64,000 nucleotides of DNA from SIG653 sp964509125. Its GTDB lineage: Bacteria > Bacillota > Clostridia > Oscillospirales > CAG-382. The notes under the pieces are model-generated. The model was not told the origin of the DNA. It did not search any database and was given only the letters and a program-made list of their open reading frames with translations. The stretch lies in NCBI GenBank assembly GCA_964509125.1, contig CAZDVZ010000003.1, forward strand, positions 1 through 64,000. The letters are read 5' to 3'. Of this stretch, positions 52,671-60,050 are shown one piece after another. A program made the position numbers and the translations under genes. Numbering within the stretch: the stretch's first letter is position 1; every line of letters begins with the position of its first letter.

Positions 52671-53948
52671 CAACGCCAGTGGTACGTTTATCACTTTTTG
52701 ACCGCTTGTATCGTTTTTCATAGAGGTAATAATGGATATTTTGGGTGCATAGCGTTTTCTGTACTCGGCTAATGAACGTGCTTTCATGTTCTTTTCTGAC
52801 TTCACCTCTATTGGTACAATTTCATCACCCATTTGTAAAACAAAATCTACCTCGGCAGTGTTTCCGCTTGCCCAATAATACACGTCAGTATTACCGTCTT
52901 TCAAAAGCTGACAAAGCACGTAATTTTCCGTAAGTGACCCTTTAAACTCTTTGTACGTGGGCGTGGCATCTAAAACCACTTGATGTGGCAATTTTGAAAG
53001 CTTGCGCAATATCCCCACGTCTGCCATATACAGCTTAAATGCAGTATCGTCCGCATACGCCGATAATGGCATAAAGGGTTTTTCTATTCTTCGTACCTTA
53101 TATACAAGTCCTGCAGATATAAGCCATTCAAGTGCATCTTCCAAGTCTTTCGACCGCCACCCTTTTTTTACGTGGCTGAAAATAAATTTTGTGTTTTCTT
53201 TTGCAAGCTGTTCGGGTATAGAACGCCATATTGCAGAAAGCTTTGGAAAATCCTTTGCGGGTGCGTGTTTTGCAAAATCCAACTCATAGCTGTTAATAAT
53301 GTTTTGAAGTATTCTGTCAACTTCTTCTATGCTGTTTGTCTTTCGCCATGCAGAAACCACCTCCGGCATACCGCCTGTTATATAATATTGCCTTAAATAT
53401 GTGGATAACTTGTCACCTATAAGGTCAGAAACCTTGTCGCCAAATTTAAAATTCTCAACAAACTCTCCCAATGATTCAGATGCGTTGGCGTGCAAAAATT
53501 CTGAAAAGCTCATGGGATAAAGGGTGAGAAAATCCACCTTCCCCACAGGAAAAGACAACTGTTTTCTTAATGCAATCCCAAGCAAAGAGCCTGCACACGC
53601 AACGTGATATTCACTTGCGTTTTCGCAAAAATACTTCATTGCGGTCAACGCCCTGCCGCATTCTTGTATCTCGTCAAAAATAATAAGGGTGGTTTTGGAA
53701 TTTATGGCTTTTCCGTGAAATAACTCAAGCTCAAAAATAATCCGCTTTACGTCAAAATCATTTTCAAAAACAGATGCCAATGCGCTTGTTTCTTCAAAAT
53801 TAAAATACGCAACGCTTTCATAATATTGGTTGCCAAATTCTTTAAGCAAATATGTCTTTCCGCATTGCCGTACACCTTTTAAAATCAACGGCTTGCGGTT
53901 TTCTTTTTCTTTCCATTTTATCAATTCACGTGTAAGAGAACGATACAT
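52656..53948 (-). CDS. DUF4143-domain P-loop ATPase (AAA_14 family)
   Basis: A 430-residue cytosolic protein. An AAA-like ATPase occupies the first 210 residues: Walker A LKGVRQCGKTYLLKEFG (about 22-38), Walker B TLIIFDEIQECGRAL, and CAGSLLGIAL (sensor 1). The DUF4143 domain follows (MPEVVSAW to ENYVLCQLL). The C-terminus has AEVDFVLQMGDEIVPIEVKSEKN, reminiscent of a PD-(D/E)xK nuclease-like pocket. Such genes are abundant, often mobile, and of uncertain role. A perfect consensus promoter lies at 54011-54039. The gene is bracketed by the same palindrome on both sides (52576-52670 and 54052-54074), hinting at acquisition as a unit. Confidence 0.88.
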   Translation of the reverse strand: MYRSLTRELIKWKEKENRKPLILKGVRQCGKTYLLKEFGNQYYESVAYFNFEETSALASVFENDFDVKRIIFELELFHGKAINSKTTLIIFDEIQECGRALTAMKYFCENASEYHVACAGSLLGIALRKQLSFPVGKVDFLTLYPMSFSEFLHANASESLGEFVENFKFGDKVSDLIGDKLSTYLRQYYITGGMPEVVSAWRKTNSIEEVDRILQNIINSYELDFAKHAPAKDFPKLSAIWRSIPEQLAKENTKFIFSHVKKGWRSKDLEDALEWLISAGLVYKVRRIEKPFMPLSAYADDTAFKLYMADVGILRKLSKLPHQVVLDATPTYKEFKGSLTENYVLCQLLKDGNTDVYYWASGNTAEVDFVLQMGDEIVPIEVKSEKNMKARSLAEYRKRYAPKISIITSMKNDTSGQKVINVPLALVKSL

Positions 53949-54010
53949 TGCGCCACCTCACTGCATTTTATATATCTTTTTTGCATATATCTTATGCAAA
54001 ATCCGCACTT

Positions 54011-54039
54011 ATTATACACTATTGAATTAAAAATGTCAA
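54011..54039 (-). promoter_or_regulatory. Consensus promoter of the DUF4143 ATPase gene
   Basis: Minus-strand TTGACA (54034-54039), 17-bp spacer, TATAAT (54011-54016). It touches the palindromic repeat on its upstream side. Confidence 0.8.
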
Positions 54040-54051
54040 GTGAAAAGCCCA

Positions 54052-54074
54052 GTGAAAAGTTGAAAACTTTTCAC
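54052..54074. repeat. Palindromic repeat upstream of the ATPase gene
   Basis: GTGAAAAGT-TGAAA-ACTTTTCAC, 23 bp. Its first 22 bp with the preceding A are identical to the reverse complement of 52576-52597 on the other side of the gene. Confidence 0.85.
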
Positions 54075-54304
54075 AATGATATCCGTTTCTCACGAAATGG
54101 ATGATATCCATCTTCGTTGGATTAAGGTATGCTTTTTCGCCATGCTCAAAAACAATTTGTTTTAAATAAGATAAAGAGAGTTTCGATTTTTACCCGAAAC
54201 TCTCTTTTGATTATATTATAAAAAACACTTTTTGACCGCAGGGAAAAAAGTTTCCTTAATTAGCACGAAGTGCGACATCATTCATCATACGGCGAAGCTG
54301 TGCA
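54075..54304. other. Intergenic region downstream of the DGR reverse transcriptase
   Basis: No gene. It holds a GATATCC-type inverted element (54078-54112) and a hairpin AAAGAGAGTTTCG/CGAAACTCTCTTT (54173-54185 with 54195-54207) that could terminate the DGR transcript. A stretch near 54255-54300 (GCACGAAGTGCGACATCATTCATCA) resembles one near 63873. Confidence 0.5.
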
Positions 54305-55375
54305 TCACTTTTGCCGAAAGGCAAATGCATAGCTGTTAAAAGCACTGCTTTTCAAGGTGAAGCTACCGATTATTTTATTTTGCATTTTATACGTATGCCC
54401 AAAAGATAAATGCGCACGATAGCTTGATAAAATTTGCTTTATTTCTTCTATTTCAATTACACCGTAGTAAAACAAATACATTAATTCTTTCAAATTCTTC
54501 TTATATCTCTTTTTGCTTTGCTGACGAACCTTTAAAATAACCTTTCCACTGTCAGCAAGATAGATATGCCATCCAAGATAATCCACCCCATTTTTTATTG
54601 GAAAAACTTGGGTTTTGTGATTAAAATCAATTTTTAAATCATCGTTCAAATGCTTTTTCAAGGTAGACAAACACCGAGATAAGCATTCTTTGTCCCGGTG
54701 GATTAAAACACAATCATCCATATAACGCGAATAAAACTTAATACCTAATTGCTCTTTGATAATTCTGTCAAAAGAGTCAAGATAAAAAACGGCAAACCAT
54801 TGACTCGTTTGGTTTCCCATAGGTAAGCCTTTTCCGTTTTCCGTCTCAAAACTGTCTATTATCTTGTATAAAAGCCACAAAACATCTTTGTCTGAAATTA
54901 CACTTTCCAGCTTAGATTTTAAAACCCGATGGTCTATACTGTCAAAAAATTTCTTTATATCGCACTTTAAAAAATACCCCTCTGTGCCAAACCTTCGATA
55001 GTGTTTATTCAAAAACGCTTTAATGCGTTTAAGTGCAAAATGAGTTCCCTTGCCCTTCCTGCAAGCAGAATTGTCATATATCAATCTTTTTTCCAGCACG
55101 CAAGATAAAACCTCGTCACACAAGCAATGTTGAACCACCCTGTCTACATAGTGAAGTGCATGAATTTTTCTTTCTTTGGGATCGTGAACGTAGAAGCTGT
55201 AATATCCACTCATTTCATATGTTTTATTTTTTATCGAATCAGACAGCATAGTTAAGTTTTCCGATAAATTCAACTCATAGTTTATAACTTCTTTTGTGTT
55301 TCTTTTTCCTAAACGAGCAACCTTATGTGCTTTATATAAATTTTGAAAATTCCATATTTTCTCAAATTCAGTCAT
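54305..55375 (-). CDS. Diversity-generating retroelement reverse transcriptase
   Basis: Copies the TR-containing RNA into cDNA with adenine-directed errors; the cDNA replaces the VR. The 356-residue protein is a compact RT without maturase, RNase H or integrase domains. Motifs: YFLKCDIKKFFDSIDHRVL (first catalytic Asp, D139), GLPMGNQTSQWFAVFYLDSFD (184-204) and the active site FYSRYMDDCVLI (YMDD 218-221). GNQTSQ, in place of the QG of group II intron RTs, is characteristic of DGR RTs. The C-terminal thumb ends near FAFRQK. It lies downstream of avd and TR on the same strand, in canonical DGR order. Only a weak AAAAGAG precedes the ATG. Confidence 0.95.
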   Translation of the reverse strand: MTEFEKIWNFQNLYKAHKVARLGKRNTKEVINYELNLSENLTMLSDSIKNKTYEMSGYYSFYVHDPKERKIHALHYVDRVVQHCLCDEVLSCVLEKRLIYDNSACRKGKGTHFALKRIKAFLNKHYRRFGTEGYFLKCDIKKFFDSIDHRVLKSKLESVISDKDVLWLLYKIIDSFETENGKGLPMGNQTSQWFAVFYLDSFDRIIKEQLGIKFYSRYMDDCVLIHRDKECLSRCLSTLKKHLNDDLKIDFNHKTQVFPIKNGVDYLGWHIYLADSGKVILKVRQQSKKRYKKNLKELMYLFYYGVIEIEEIKQILSSYRAHLSFGHTYKMQNKIIGSFTLKSSAFNSYAFAFRQK

Positions 55376-55603
55376 AACTCTTTTCGGTGGGGAAAGATAA
55401 AACCGTGCACATTTTTATCTTTCCTTATGAAAATAAAATCACTCCCTCTAAATATAAATTATACATTATTTTTAAGGTAGAAACGTTATTATCAGCCACC
55501 GACATATGTTTCCCCAAAATTTCTTTTGAGGGGGAATCCGATTCCTTTACTCCAAGTACCGATATACATCACCTGACGTATATTTCTCACGTTGAGGAGT
55601 AAT
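55376..55603 (-). other. TR-RNA 3' part / spacer between TR and RT gene
   Basis: These 228 bp contain no gene. In characterised DGRs the template RNA extends from avd through TR into the RT gene, and the sequence just after TR is needed for cDNA priming. This interval is the expected place for that RNA structure. I did not identify a specific fold. Confidence 0.5.
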
Positions 55604-55725
55604 GCAGGCCGCACGGCGTTGTCATTGTTGTTAACATTGTTACCGTTTGTATTGATGTTACCATTGTTATTGACGTTTGAAGCGTTATTCTGATTATTGC
55701 CAGGGGAACGAAGCCACCACCAACA
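55604..55725 (-). repeat. DGR template repeat (TR)
   Basis: A 122-bp non-coding template, gap-free to the VR at 56310-56431. Read on the minus strand in the VR frame it encodes GNNQNNASNVNNNGNINTNG and on, with 17 AAT/AAC codons. All 17 differ in the VR, plus one CAG and one TCA codon, giving 20 substitutions, every one at a TR adenine (11 A to T, 9 A to G). The TR contains 40 coding-strand adenines, none of them in the last 27 positions at its 5' end. It starts 28 bp after the avd stop. Its 3' end (coding sense) is the G/C-rich 15-mer CGCCGTGCGGCCTGC shared with the VR. Confidence 0.97.
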
Positions 55726-55752
55726 AGAAAAATTTTTAACCGAATCCCCGAA

Positions 55753-56151
55753 TTATGCCCCGTCGGGCGATAATCTCTTTCTGTCACTATTCATCCATGC
55801 ACCAAGCAGATTTTGAGCTTCCGTGCCAAGCTTTGATATTTGCTCAAACTGCTTTTGTAAAATGCACCCTTGTTCCATAGCAAGCATGGAAAAATAGCAT
55901 AAAATTTTGATATCTGTCATTGCTTTTCTTTGAAAATTTAATCTTTCGGCTATAGAATTTAAATCTCCCTTCGAAACAAAAACATCGTTTGCTCTGTATA
56001 AATTTTCAATTATACTTAAAGCCAAATTTTGTAGTCTGCTTACAAACGTATATCTAAAGTGCTTTGGGGATTTTTGAGTTATAGTCATAATATAACTGCA
56101 TAAATCCTTTGACTTTATAATAACTGTAAGCTCGCTCTGCCTTTTTTGCAT
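55753..56151 (-). CDS. avd: DGR accessory variability determinant (Avd)
   Basis: A 132-residue, highly helical, basic protein. In characterised DGRs Avd forms a pentameric barrel of four-helix bundles that binds RT and template RNA and is required for mutagenic homing. Predicted helices are about residues 13-26, 33-52 (RYTFVSRLQNLALSIIENLYRAN), 62-90 (DLNSIAERLNFQRKAMTDIKILCYFSMLAMEQG) and 93-117 (LQKQFEQISKLGTEAQNLLGAWMNS). This pattern matches bAvd/S23-like proteins. Position between target and TR is the expected one. GAGGAAAC precedes the ATG. Assignment rests on size, helix pattern and location. Confidence 0.9.
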   Translation of the reverse strand: MQKRQSELTVIIKSKDLCSYIMTITQKSPKHFRYTFVSRLQNLALSIIENLYRANDVFVSKGDLNSIAERLNFQRKAMTDIKILCYFSMLAMEQGCILQKQFEQISKLGTEAQNLLGAWMNSDRKRLSPDGA

Positions 56152-56192
56152 TGTGTTTCCTCAAAATTTTTTAAAGTTAGTTTTAGTAAACA

Positions 56193-56258
56193 TCCCCCTC
56201 TGTCCCTTTCGGGACATCTCCCCCTAAAGGGGGAGACTGATTTGCGCACTGCGTGCGC
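56193..56258 (-). other. Cluster of hairpins between the VR gene and avd
   Basis: On the minus strand, 27-66 bp after the target stop, come GCGCAC-GCA-GTGCGC (56244-56258), CTCCCCCTTTAGGGGGAG, and TGTCCC-GAAA-GGGACA. Hairpins just downstream of VR stimulate retrohoming in the Bordetella phage DGR, so the first is a candidate homing structure at 52 bp from the VR end. The other two form a compound hairpin that I associate with interspersed repeats in clostridial assemblies and may be unrelated. Confidence 0.55.
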
Positions 56259-56284
56259 TTGTGGAAGATTTACGATTAGATGAT

Positions 56285-58864
56285 TTAAGAGTCCAGACTT
56301 ATCCACAAAGCAGGCCGCACGGCGAAGTCATCGTCGTAAACATAGCTACCGTATGTAATGATGCTACCAATGTAATCGACGTCCGAAGCGTCACTCAGAT
56401 AATAGCCAGGGGAACGAAGCCACCACCAACAGTATCCGGAGGAAGAGGTCCACACACCTTGCGCCGTTGCATACGCTGTTGATTTACACTGTCTTGCTGC
56501 ATTGCTTGCGAAGTATTTATTTGCTTCCGTTATGCTAAGTAAAAATACGTTGTCACTTGTATTATTACCGGGGTCTGTGCTATAATCCGGGTTTGCATCT
56601 GCTGTAACTGTGGTTTTTATTATTTTGTTTTTATCTGCACTGCTAAAGGCCGTATTATAAAAATTACTGTTCAGCCATGTTCTAAGTGTACAAGTTTCCC
56701 AAGTTACGTCTGTATACGTCTCATTATACGCCTTACAATCAAGGGCATATTTACTTATAATAAGCGCTTTGCCGTTTTGAACGTCAAGGACTTGCCACTC
56801 TATTGCCTCTTTGCCATTGCTTGTATTATTATCTTGTTCATACGCACCAAAAGTGATTATATCACCTACGTTTACAGAGGTTATTACGCTTGAAGATGAT
56901 TCTGTAACAGTAACCGTAAAGCTTGCAGTCTTTCCGCTATATGTTACGATAATTGTTTTTGTACCCGCACTTGTAAGACTTGTGGGTGAGCAGGTAAAGC
57001 CGCTTGAAATAGTTCCTGTTGTACCGTTGTTATACGTTGCGGTAAGTGTTAACCCTGACGTATTAAGTGTATCACCAACAAAATAATTTAACTTTGTAGG
57101 CTTTGATTTAACAGAAACAGAAGAAACCTCAACTTTTTTAACCGTTACGGTAAACGTATCTGTTTTGCCGCCATAAGTTACGGTTATTGTTTGAGTACCC
57201 GCACTTGTAAGACTTGTGGGTGAGCAGGTAAAGCCGCTTGAAATAGTTCCTGTTGTACCGTTGTTATACGTTGCGGTAAGTGTTAACCCTGACGTATCAA
57301 GTGTATCACCCACATAGTAGCTTGTTTTTGTGGGTTTTGTTGTTGCCTTTATTTTTTCAAGAGTTACATCCGAATCTACAGATGCGTCTTCCGTATCGGA
57401 AGCTTCTTCTGAGGTATCGGAAGCTTCTTCTGAAACGCTGCCACTTGTTTCATTTGATGTGTCACCAATGGCAGAAACGTCGCTTGTCCCACCACTTGTA
57501 TGGCTGTCTCCGCCGCTTTCACCACCGCCGACGAAACCGCTTTCCACGTTGATTTCGCTGTTTTCACCCTCTCCACCATTTTCACATTTTGTAAGGGCAA
57601 AAAGAAGCACGGCAACAATGACAGCCAAAAGCAAAAGTATTATTACTATAGGTGTTTTCTTTTTCTTTTTCTTTTCCTTTTCTTGTTTTTGTTGCGAATC
57701 TTGTTTGTTTTCCTTTTTAGGCTCTGATTTTGGCGCGGGATTTACATTTGACCTTGCACCGCCGTTTCGCACCGCAGGCTCAAAAGTTTTTTTAGGCTCT
57801 AAAGGCGTGGTTTTGTCGGGCAAGGGTGTGGTTTCGTCAAGATGAGCAGACGTATCACTTTTTGTGTTACCGCCACCGAAAGTATTTGCCGCCATTGCAG
57901 GCTCTAAAGTTTCAACAGATGTTTCTTCCACCACGGGCACAAAAGCGGGTGCTTTACCAAGGGCAACTTTTGCCTCTTCCAATGCGTCGTAAAATTCCTC
58001 TGCGGTTTGGTATCTGTCCGCAGGGTTATGTGAACAGGCTTTTAACACAATTTTTTTCAGTCTGTCACTACCGTTTACAGGTGCGGGGACTGTTTCGCCG
58101 CTTAAACGTCGCTCCATGGCCTCTGCATTTACCGTAGGTGTGGGAATATTAGGCGGAAGTGGTACAAAAGGCAATCTTCTTTCGTTCAAAAGCCAATAAA
58201 GCACCAAACCCAATGAATATATATCCGCCGTAGTGTTATATGCATGCCCCGAATATACCTCAGGGGGTATGTAAGAATACGTACCTATTTTGGTGGCTCT
58301 TGTGGTATGGTCCATAACACGTGCAATACCAAAATCGCCCAGCTTAAAGTCGCCAAACTCGTTTACAAATATGTTTTGTGGTTTTATGTCACGGTGTACA
58401 ATATTTCTTTTTGCACAAAGCCGTAAGGCGCGGCAAATATCAAGCCCCACTTTTACAATCTCTTTTTCAGACATCATATGGGCGCTTCTATAATCAAGCA
58501 AGGTTTCCAAAAGCTCCATACGTATAAGGATAGTATAACCTTGCCCGCCCTCTTTTTCTTTTATAGAGTGGTCTTCATAGCTTACAATATTGGTGTTTCC
58601 GCGAAAGCTCGCCATAAGCTCAAACTCTGAAACAATAGAATTTACCTGCTCTTTAAAGATAGACGTTATTCCCTCTTGGTCAACGCCCTCTTTAAGATAC
58701 TGTTGATATTCTTCAGGACTTGAAGGAACGCTTATCACCTTTAATGCAGAATAAAACTCCCTATTACCGCCGTCAATTTTCCGTATTTTATATACCTTAC
58801 TAAACCCACCGGAGCCGAGCAGTCCTACCGTCTCCCAACCGGGCAAAAACATTGGATATTCCAT
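56285..58864 (-). CDS. DGR target: transmembrane Ser/Thr receptor kinase with hypervariable C-terminal domain
   Basis: An 859-residue protein. Kinase 9-300: GSGGFSKVY loop, K42, H157-R158-D159 (HRDIKPQN), D177-F178-G179, PPEV, ADIYSLGLVLYWLL; every catalytic residue is present. A Pro/Lys-rich juxtamembrane part precedes one helix (405-425). Outside are a Ser/Thr/Asp linker, two Ig-like Big_3 repeats (about 505-575 and 583-653; YVGDTLDTSGLTLTATYNNGTTGT) and a DUF6273 domain (665-859; EAIEWQVLD, LIISKYALDC, VTWETCTLRTWLNSNFYNTAF) with C-type-lectin/FGE-like ending WWWLRSPG to AVRPALWI. The VR covers residues 813-855, with variable positions 821-847. There is no signal peptide, so N-in/C-out as in PrkC. 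ATG 58864 is chosen from GAGGTGG spacing; a TTG four codons earlier is possible. Confidence 0.93.
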   Translation of the reverse strand: MEYPMFLPGWETVGLLGSGGFSKVYKIRKIDGGNREFYSALKVISVPSSPEEYQQYLKEGVDQEGITSIFKEQVNSIVSEFELMASFRGNTNIVSYEDHSIKEKEGGQGYTILIRMELLETLLDYRSAHMMSEKEIVKVGLDICRALRLCAKRNIVHRDIKPQNIFVNEFGDFKLGDFGIARVMDHTTRATKIGTYSYIPPEVYSGHAYNTTADIYSLGLVLYWLLNERRLPFVPLPPNIPTPTVNAEAMERRLSGETVPAPVNGSDRLKKIVLKACSHNPADRYQTAEEFYDALEEAKVALGKAPAFVPVVEETSVETLEPAMAANTFGGGNTKSDTSAHLDETTPLPDKTTPLEPKKTFEPAVRNGGARSNVNPAPKSEPKKENKQDSQQKQEKEKKKKKKTPIVIILLLLAVIVAVLLFALTKCENGGEGENSEINVESGFVGGGESGGDSHTSGGTSDVSAIGDTSNETSGSVSEEASDTSEEASDTEDASVDSDVTLEKIKATTKPTKTSYYVGDTLDTSGLTLTATYNNGTTGTISSGFTCSPTSLTSAGTQTITVTYGGKTDTFTVTVKKVEVSSVSVKSKPTKLNYFVGDTLNTSGLTLTATYNNGTTGTISSGFTCSPTSLTSAGTKTIIVTYSGKTASFTVTVTESSSSVITSVNVGDIITFGAYEQDNNTSNGKEAIEWQVLDVQNGKALIISKYALDCKAYNETYTDVTWETCTLRTWLNSNFYNTAFSSADKNKIIKTTVTADANPDYSTDPGNNTSDNVFLLSITEANKYFASNAARQCKSTAYATAQGVWTSSSGYCWWWLRSPGYYLSDASDVDYIGSIITYGSYVYDDDFAVRPALWISLDS
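56310..56431 (-). repeat. DGR variable repeat (VR)
   Basis: The 122-bp recipient copy of TR, at the 3' end of the kinase gene and ending 23 bp before its stop codon. The 20 differences from TR change 18 residues: the 17 TR Asn codons read Tyr (6), Asp (5), Ser (3), Ile (2) and Phe (1), and Gln becomes Leu. TCA to TCG is silent. Residues whose codons lack adenine in TR (Gly, Val and the flanking WWLRSPG and AVRPA) are unchanged. This is the signature of repeated adenine mutagenesis under selection for an intact fold. Confidence 0.97.
56961..57297 (-). repeat. Duplicated Big_3 domain DNA in the kinase gene
   Basis: The 103 bp at 56961-57063 and at 57195-57297 are identical and lie 234 bp (78 codons) apart. 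The identity covers synonymous sites, so the domain was duplicated or homogenised recently, unlike the flanking parts of each domain. Confidence 0.9.
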
Positions 58865-58938
58865 ACACCACCTCAACGAAAATATTTTACTATGCCTTAA
58901 CTAATCGTATTTTTACAAACTATACTTTAACAAAAGAC

Positions 58939-58967
58939 ATTATACACCATTTACTTATATATTTCAA
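58939..58967 (-). promoter_or_regulatory. Promoter of the DGR target operon
   Basis: Minus-strand TTGAAA (58962-58967), 17-bp spacer, TATAAT (58939-58944), 75 bp before the kinase ATG. It could drive kinase, avd, TR and RT as one transcript. Confidence 0.7.
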
Positions 58968-59049
58968 CATTTTTTTGTGTTTTTTTGCATTTTTTTAAAA
59001 AAATTTCAAATTTATCATTTGGTTATGATCGCAGTGACGAAACGCATTT

Positions 59050-59925
59050 TTAAGCCCTAATGCTTTTATAATCAAAAACAGACTCAAAAACCATTTTTTC
59101 ATTACTTGTAGGGTGTACCAACTCTAAACGGTGACAATGGAGCATATGCCTTTCGCCTCCGTTTCCGTACAGATCGTCACCAACGATGGGAAAACCCAAA
59201 TGCGCCATATGGACACGAAGCTGATGGGTACGCCCTGTATGCGGTATTAGCCTGACAAGGGAAACCGTTTTATGGTTTTCCAAAGTAAAAGTATTTATAA
59301 CCTCGCCTTCGGTGAAAGAAAATTCACCCTCCGAGTCGTTTTCATCGCAAATGCAACGCTCAATTACGGATGCATTTTTTCTTTTCATAAACGCCTTTAA
59401 TGAAAAATTTTGAGGCGGCACGCCTTCCACCAACGCCAAATATTCTTTTCCTATTTTCCTCTCCCTCATTTGTTCGGACAACAAAGCGGCAGAACGTCTG
59501 TTTTTCGCCACGAGAACAAGCCCGCTTGTATTTCTGTCAAGACGGTTTACGGCACGCATAACAAACTTGGTTTCCCTGTAACGATACGCCAAAGCGTTTG
59601 CCAAAGTATCCTCGTAATGTCCGTGTGAAGGATGAACAGGCATAAAAGGCGGTTTGTTTACAACAACCAGCTCCCCATCTTCGAAAACAATATCTACAGG
59701 GATGCTCACAGGTGAAATATTTTCAGAGCTTTCTTCATCTTCCAGATCAACAAAAACAACATCGTCTTTTTTCAACACGTGCCTTACGGTCACTCTTTCG
59801 CCGTTAACTCTTAGCCCTTGTTTCCGCTTCAAGGACGAAACAAGTGCCCTTGAAAGACGAAGACCGTTTTTCAAATATGTACGAAGTAAAACCCCGTCAA
59901 AATCTGCACAGACAGTATATTCCAC
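59050..59925 (-). CDS. RluA-family pseudouridine synthase
   Basis: Isomerises uridine to pseudouridine in rRNA or tRNA. An S4-like RNA-binding part (RLSRALVSSLKRKQGLRVNGERVTVRHVLKKDDVV) is followed by the catalytic domain: VVNKPPFMPVHPSHGHYEDTLANAL, AVNRLDRNTSGLVLVAKN (catalytic Asp), LIPHTGRTHQLRVHMAHLGFPIVGDDLYG, MLHCHRLELVHP. The longest frame starts at 59991, and an ATG lies at 59958. I prefer GTG 59925 (EYTVCADFDG), because GAAAGGTGG sits nine bases upstream and relatives start here; this gives 291 residues. The exact uridine target cannot be told from sequence. Confidence 0.9.
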   Translation of the reverse strand: MEYTVCADFDGVLLRTYLKNGLRLSRALVSSLKRKQGLRVNGERVTVRHVLKKDDVVFVDLEDEESSENISPVSIPVDIVFEDGELVVVNKPPFMPVHPSHGHYEDTLANALAYRYRETKFVMRAVNRLDRNTSGLVLVAKNRRSAALLSEQMRERKIGKEYLALVEGVPPQNFSLKAFMKRKNASVIERCICDENDSEGEFSFTEGEVINTFTLENHKTVSLVRLIPHTGRTHQLRVHMAHLGFPIVGDDLYGNGGERHMLHCHRLELVHPTSNEKMVFESVFDYKSIRA

Positions 59926-60050
59926 GCCCGACACCCACCTTTCAAGAAGATTATACATTTTTTTTGATATTTTTTCAAGATTTATATTCAAAAAAATATA
60001 GAATATTTCAATTTTAATGTAGTATAATTTTGCAAAAAGGGGGACGAAAC

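Noticed and set aside
54305..55375. Group II intron or retron reverse transcriptase
   Set aside because: No maturase or intron RNA domains, no msr/msd-like structure, a GNQTSQ motif rather than QG, and a demonstrable TR/VR pair with Avd beside it.
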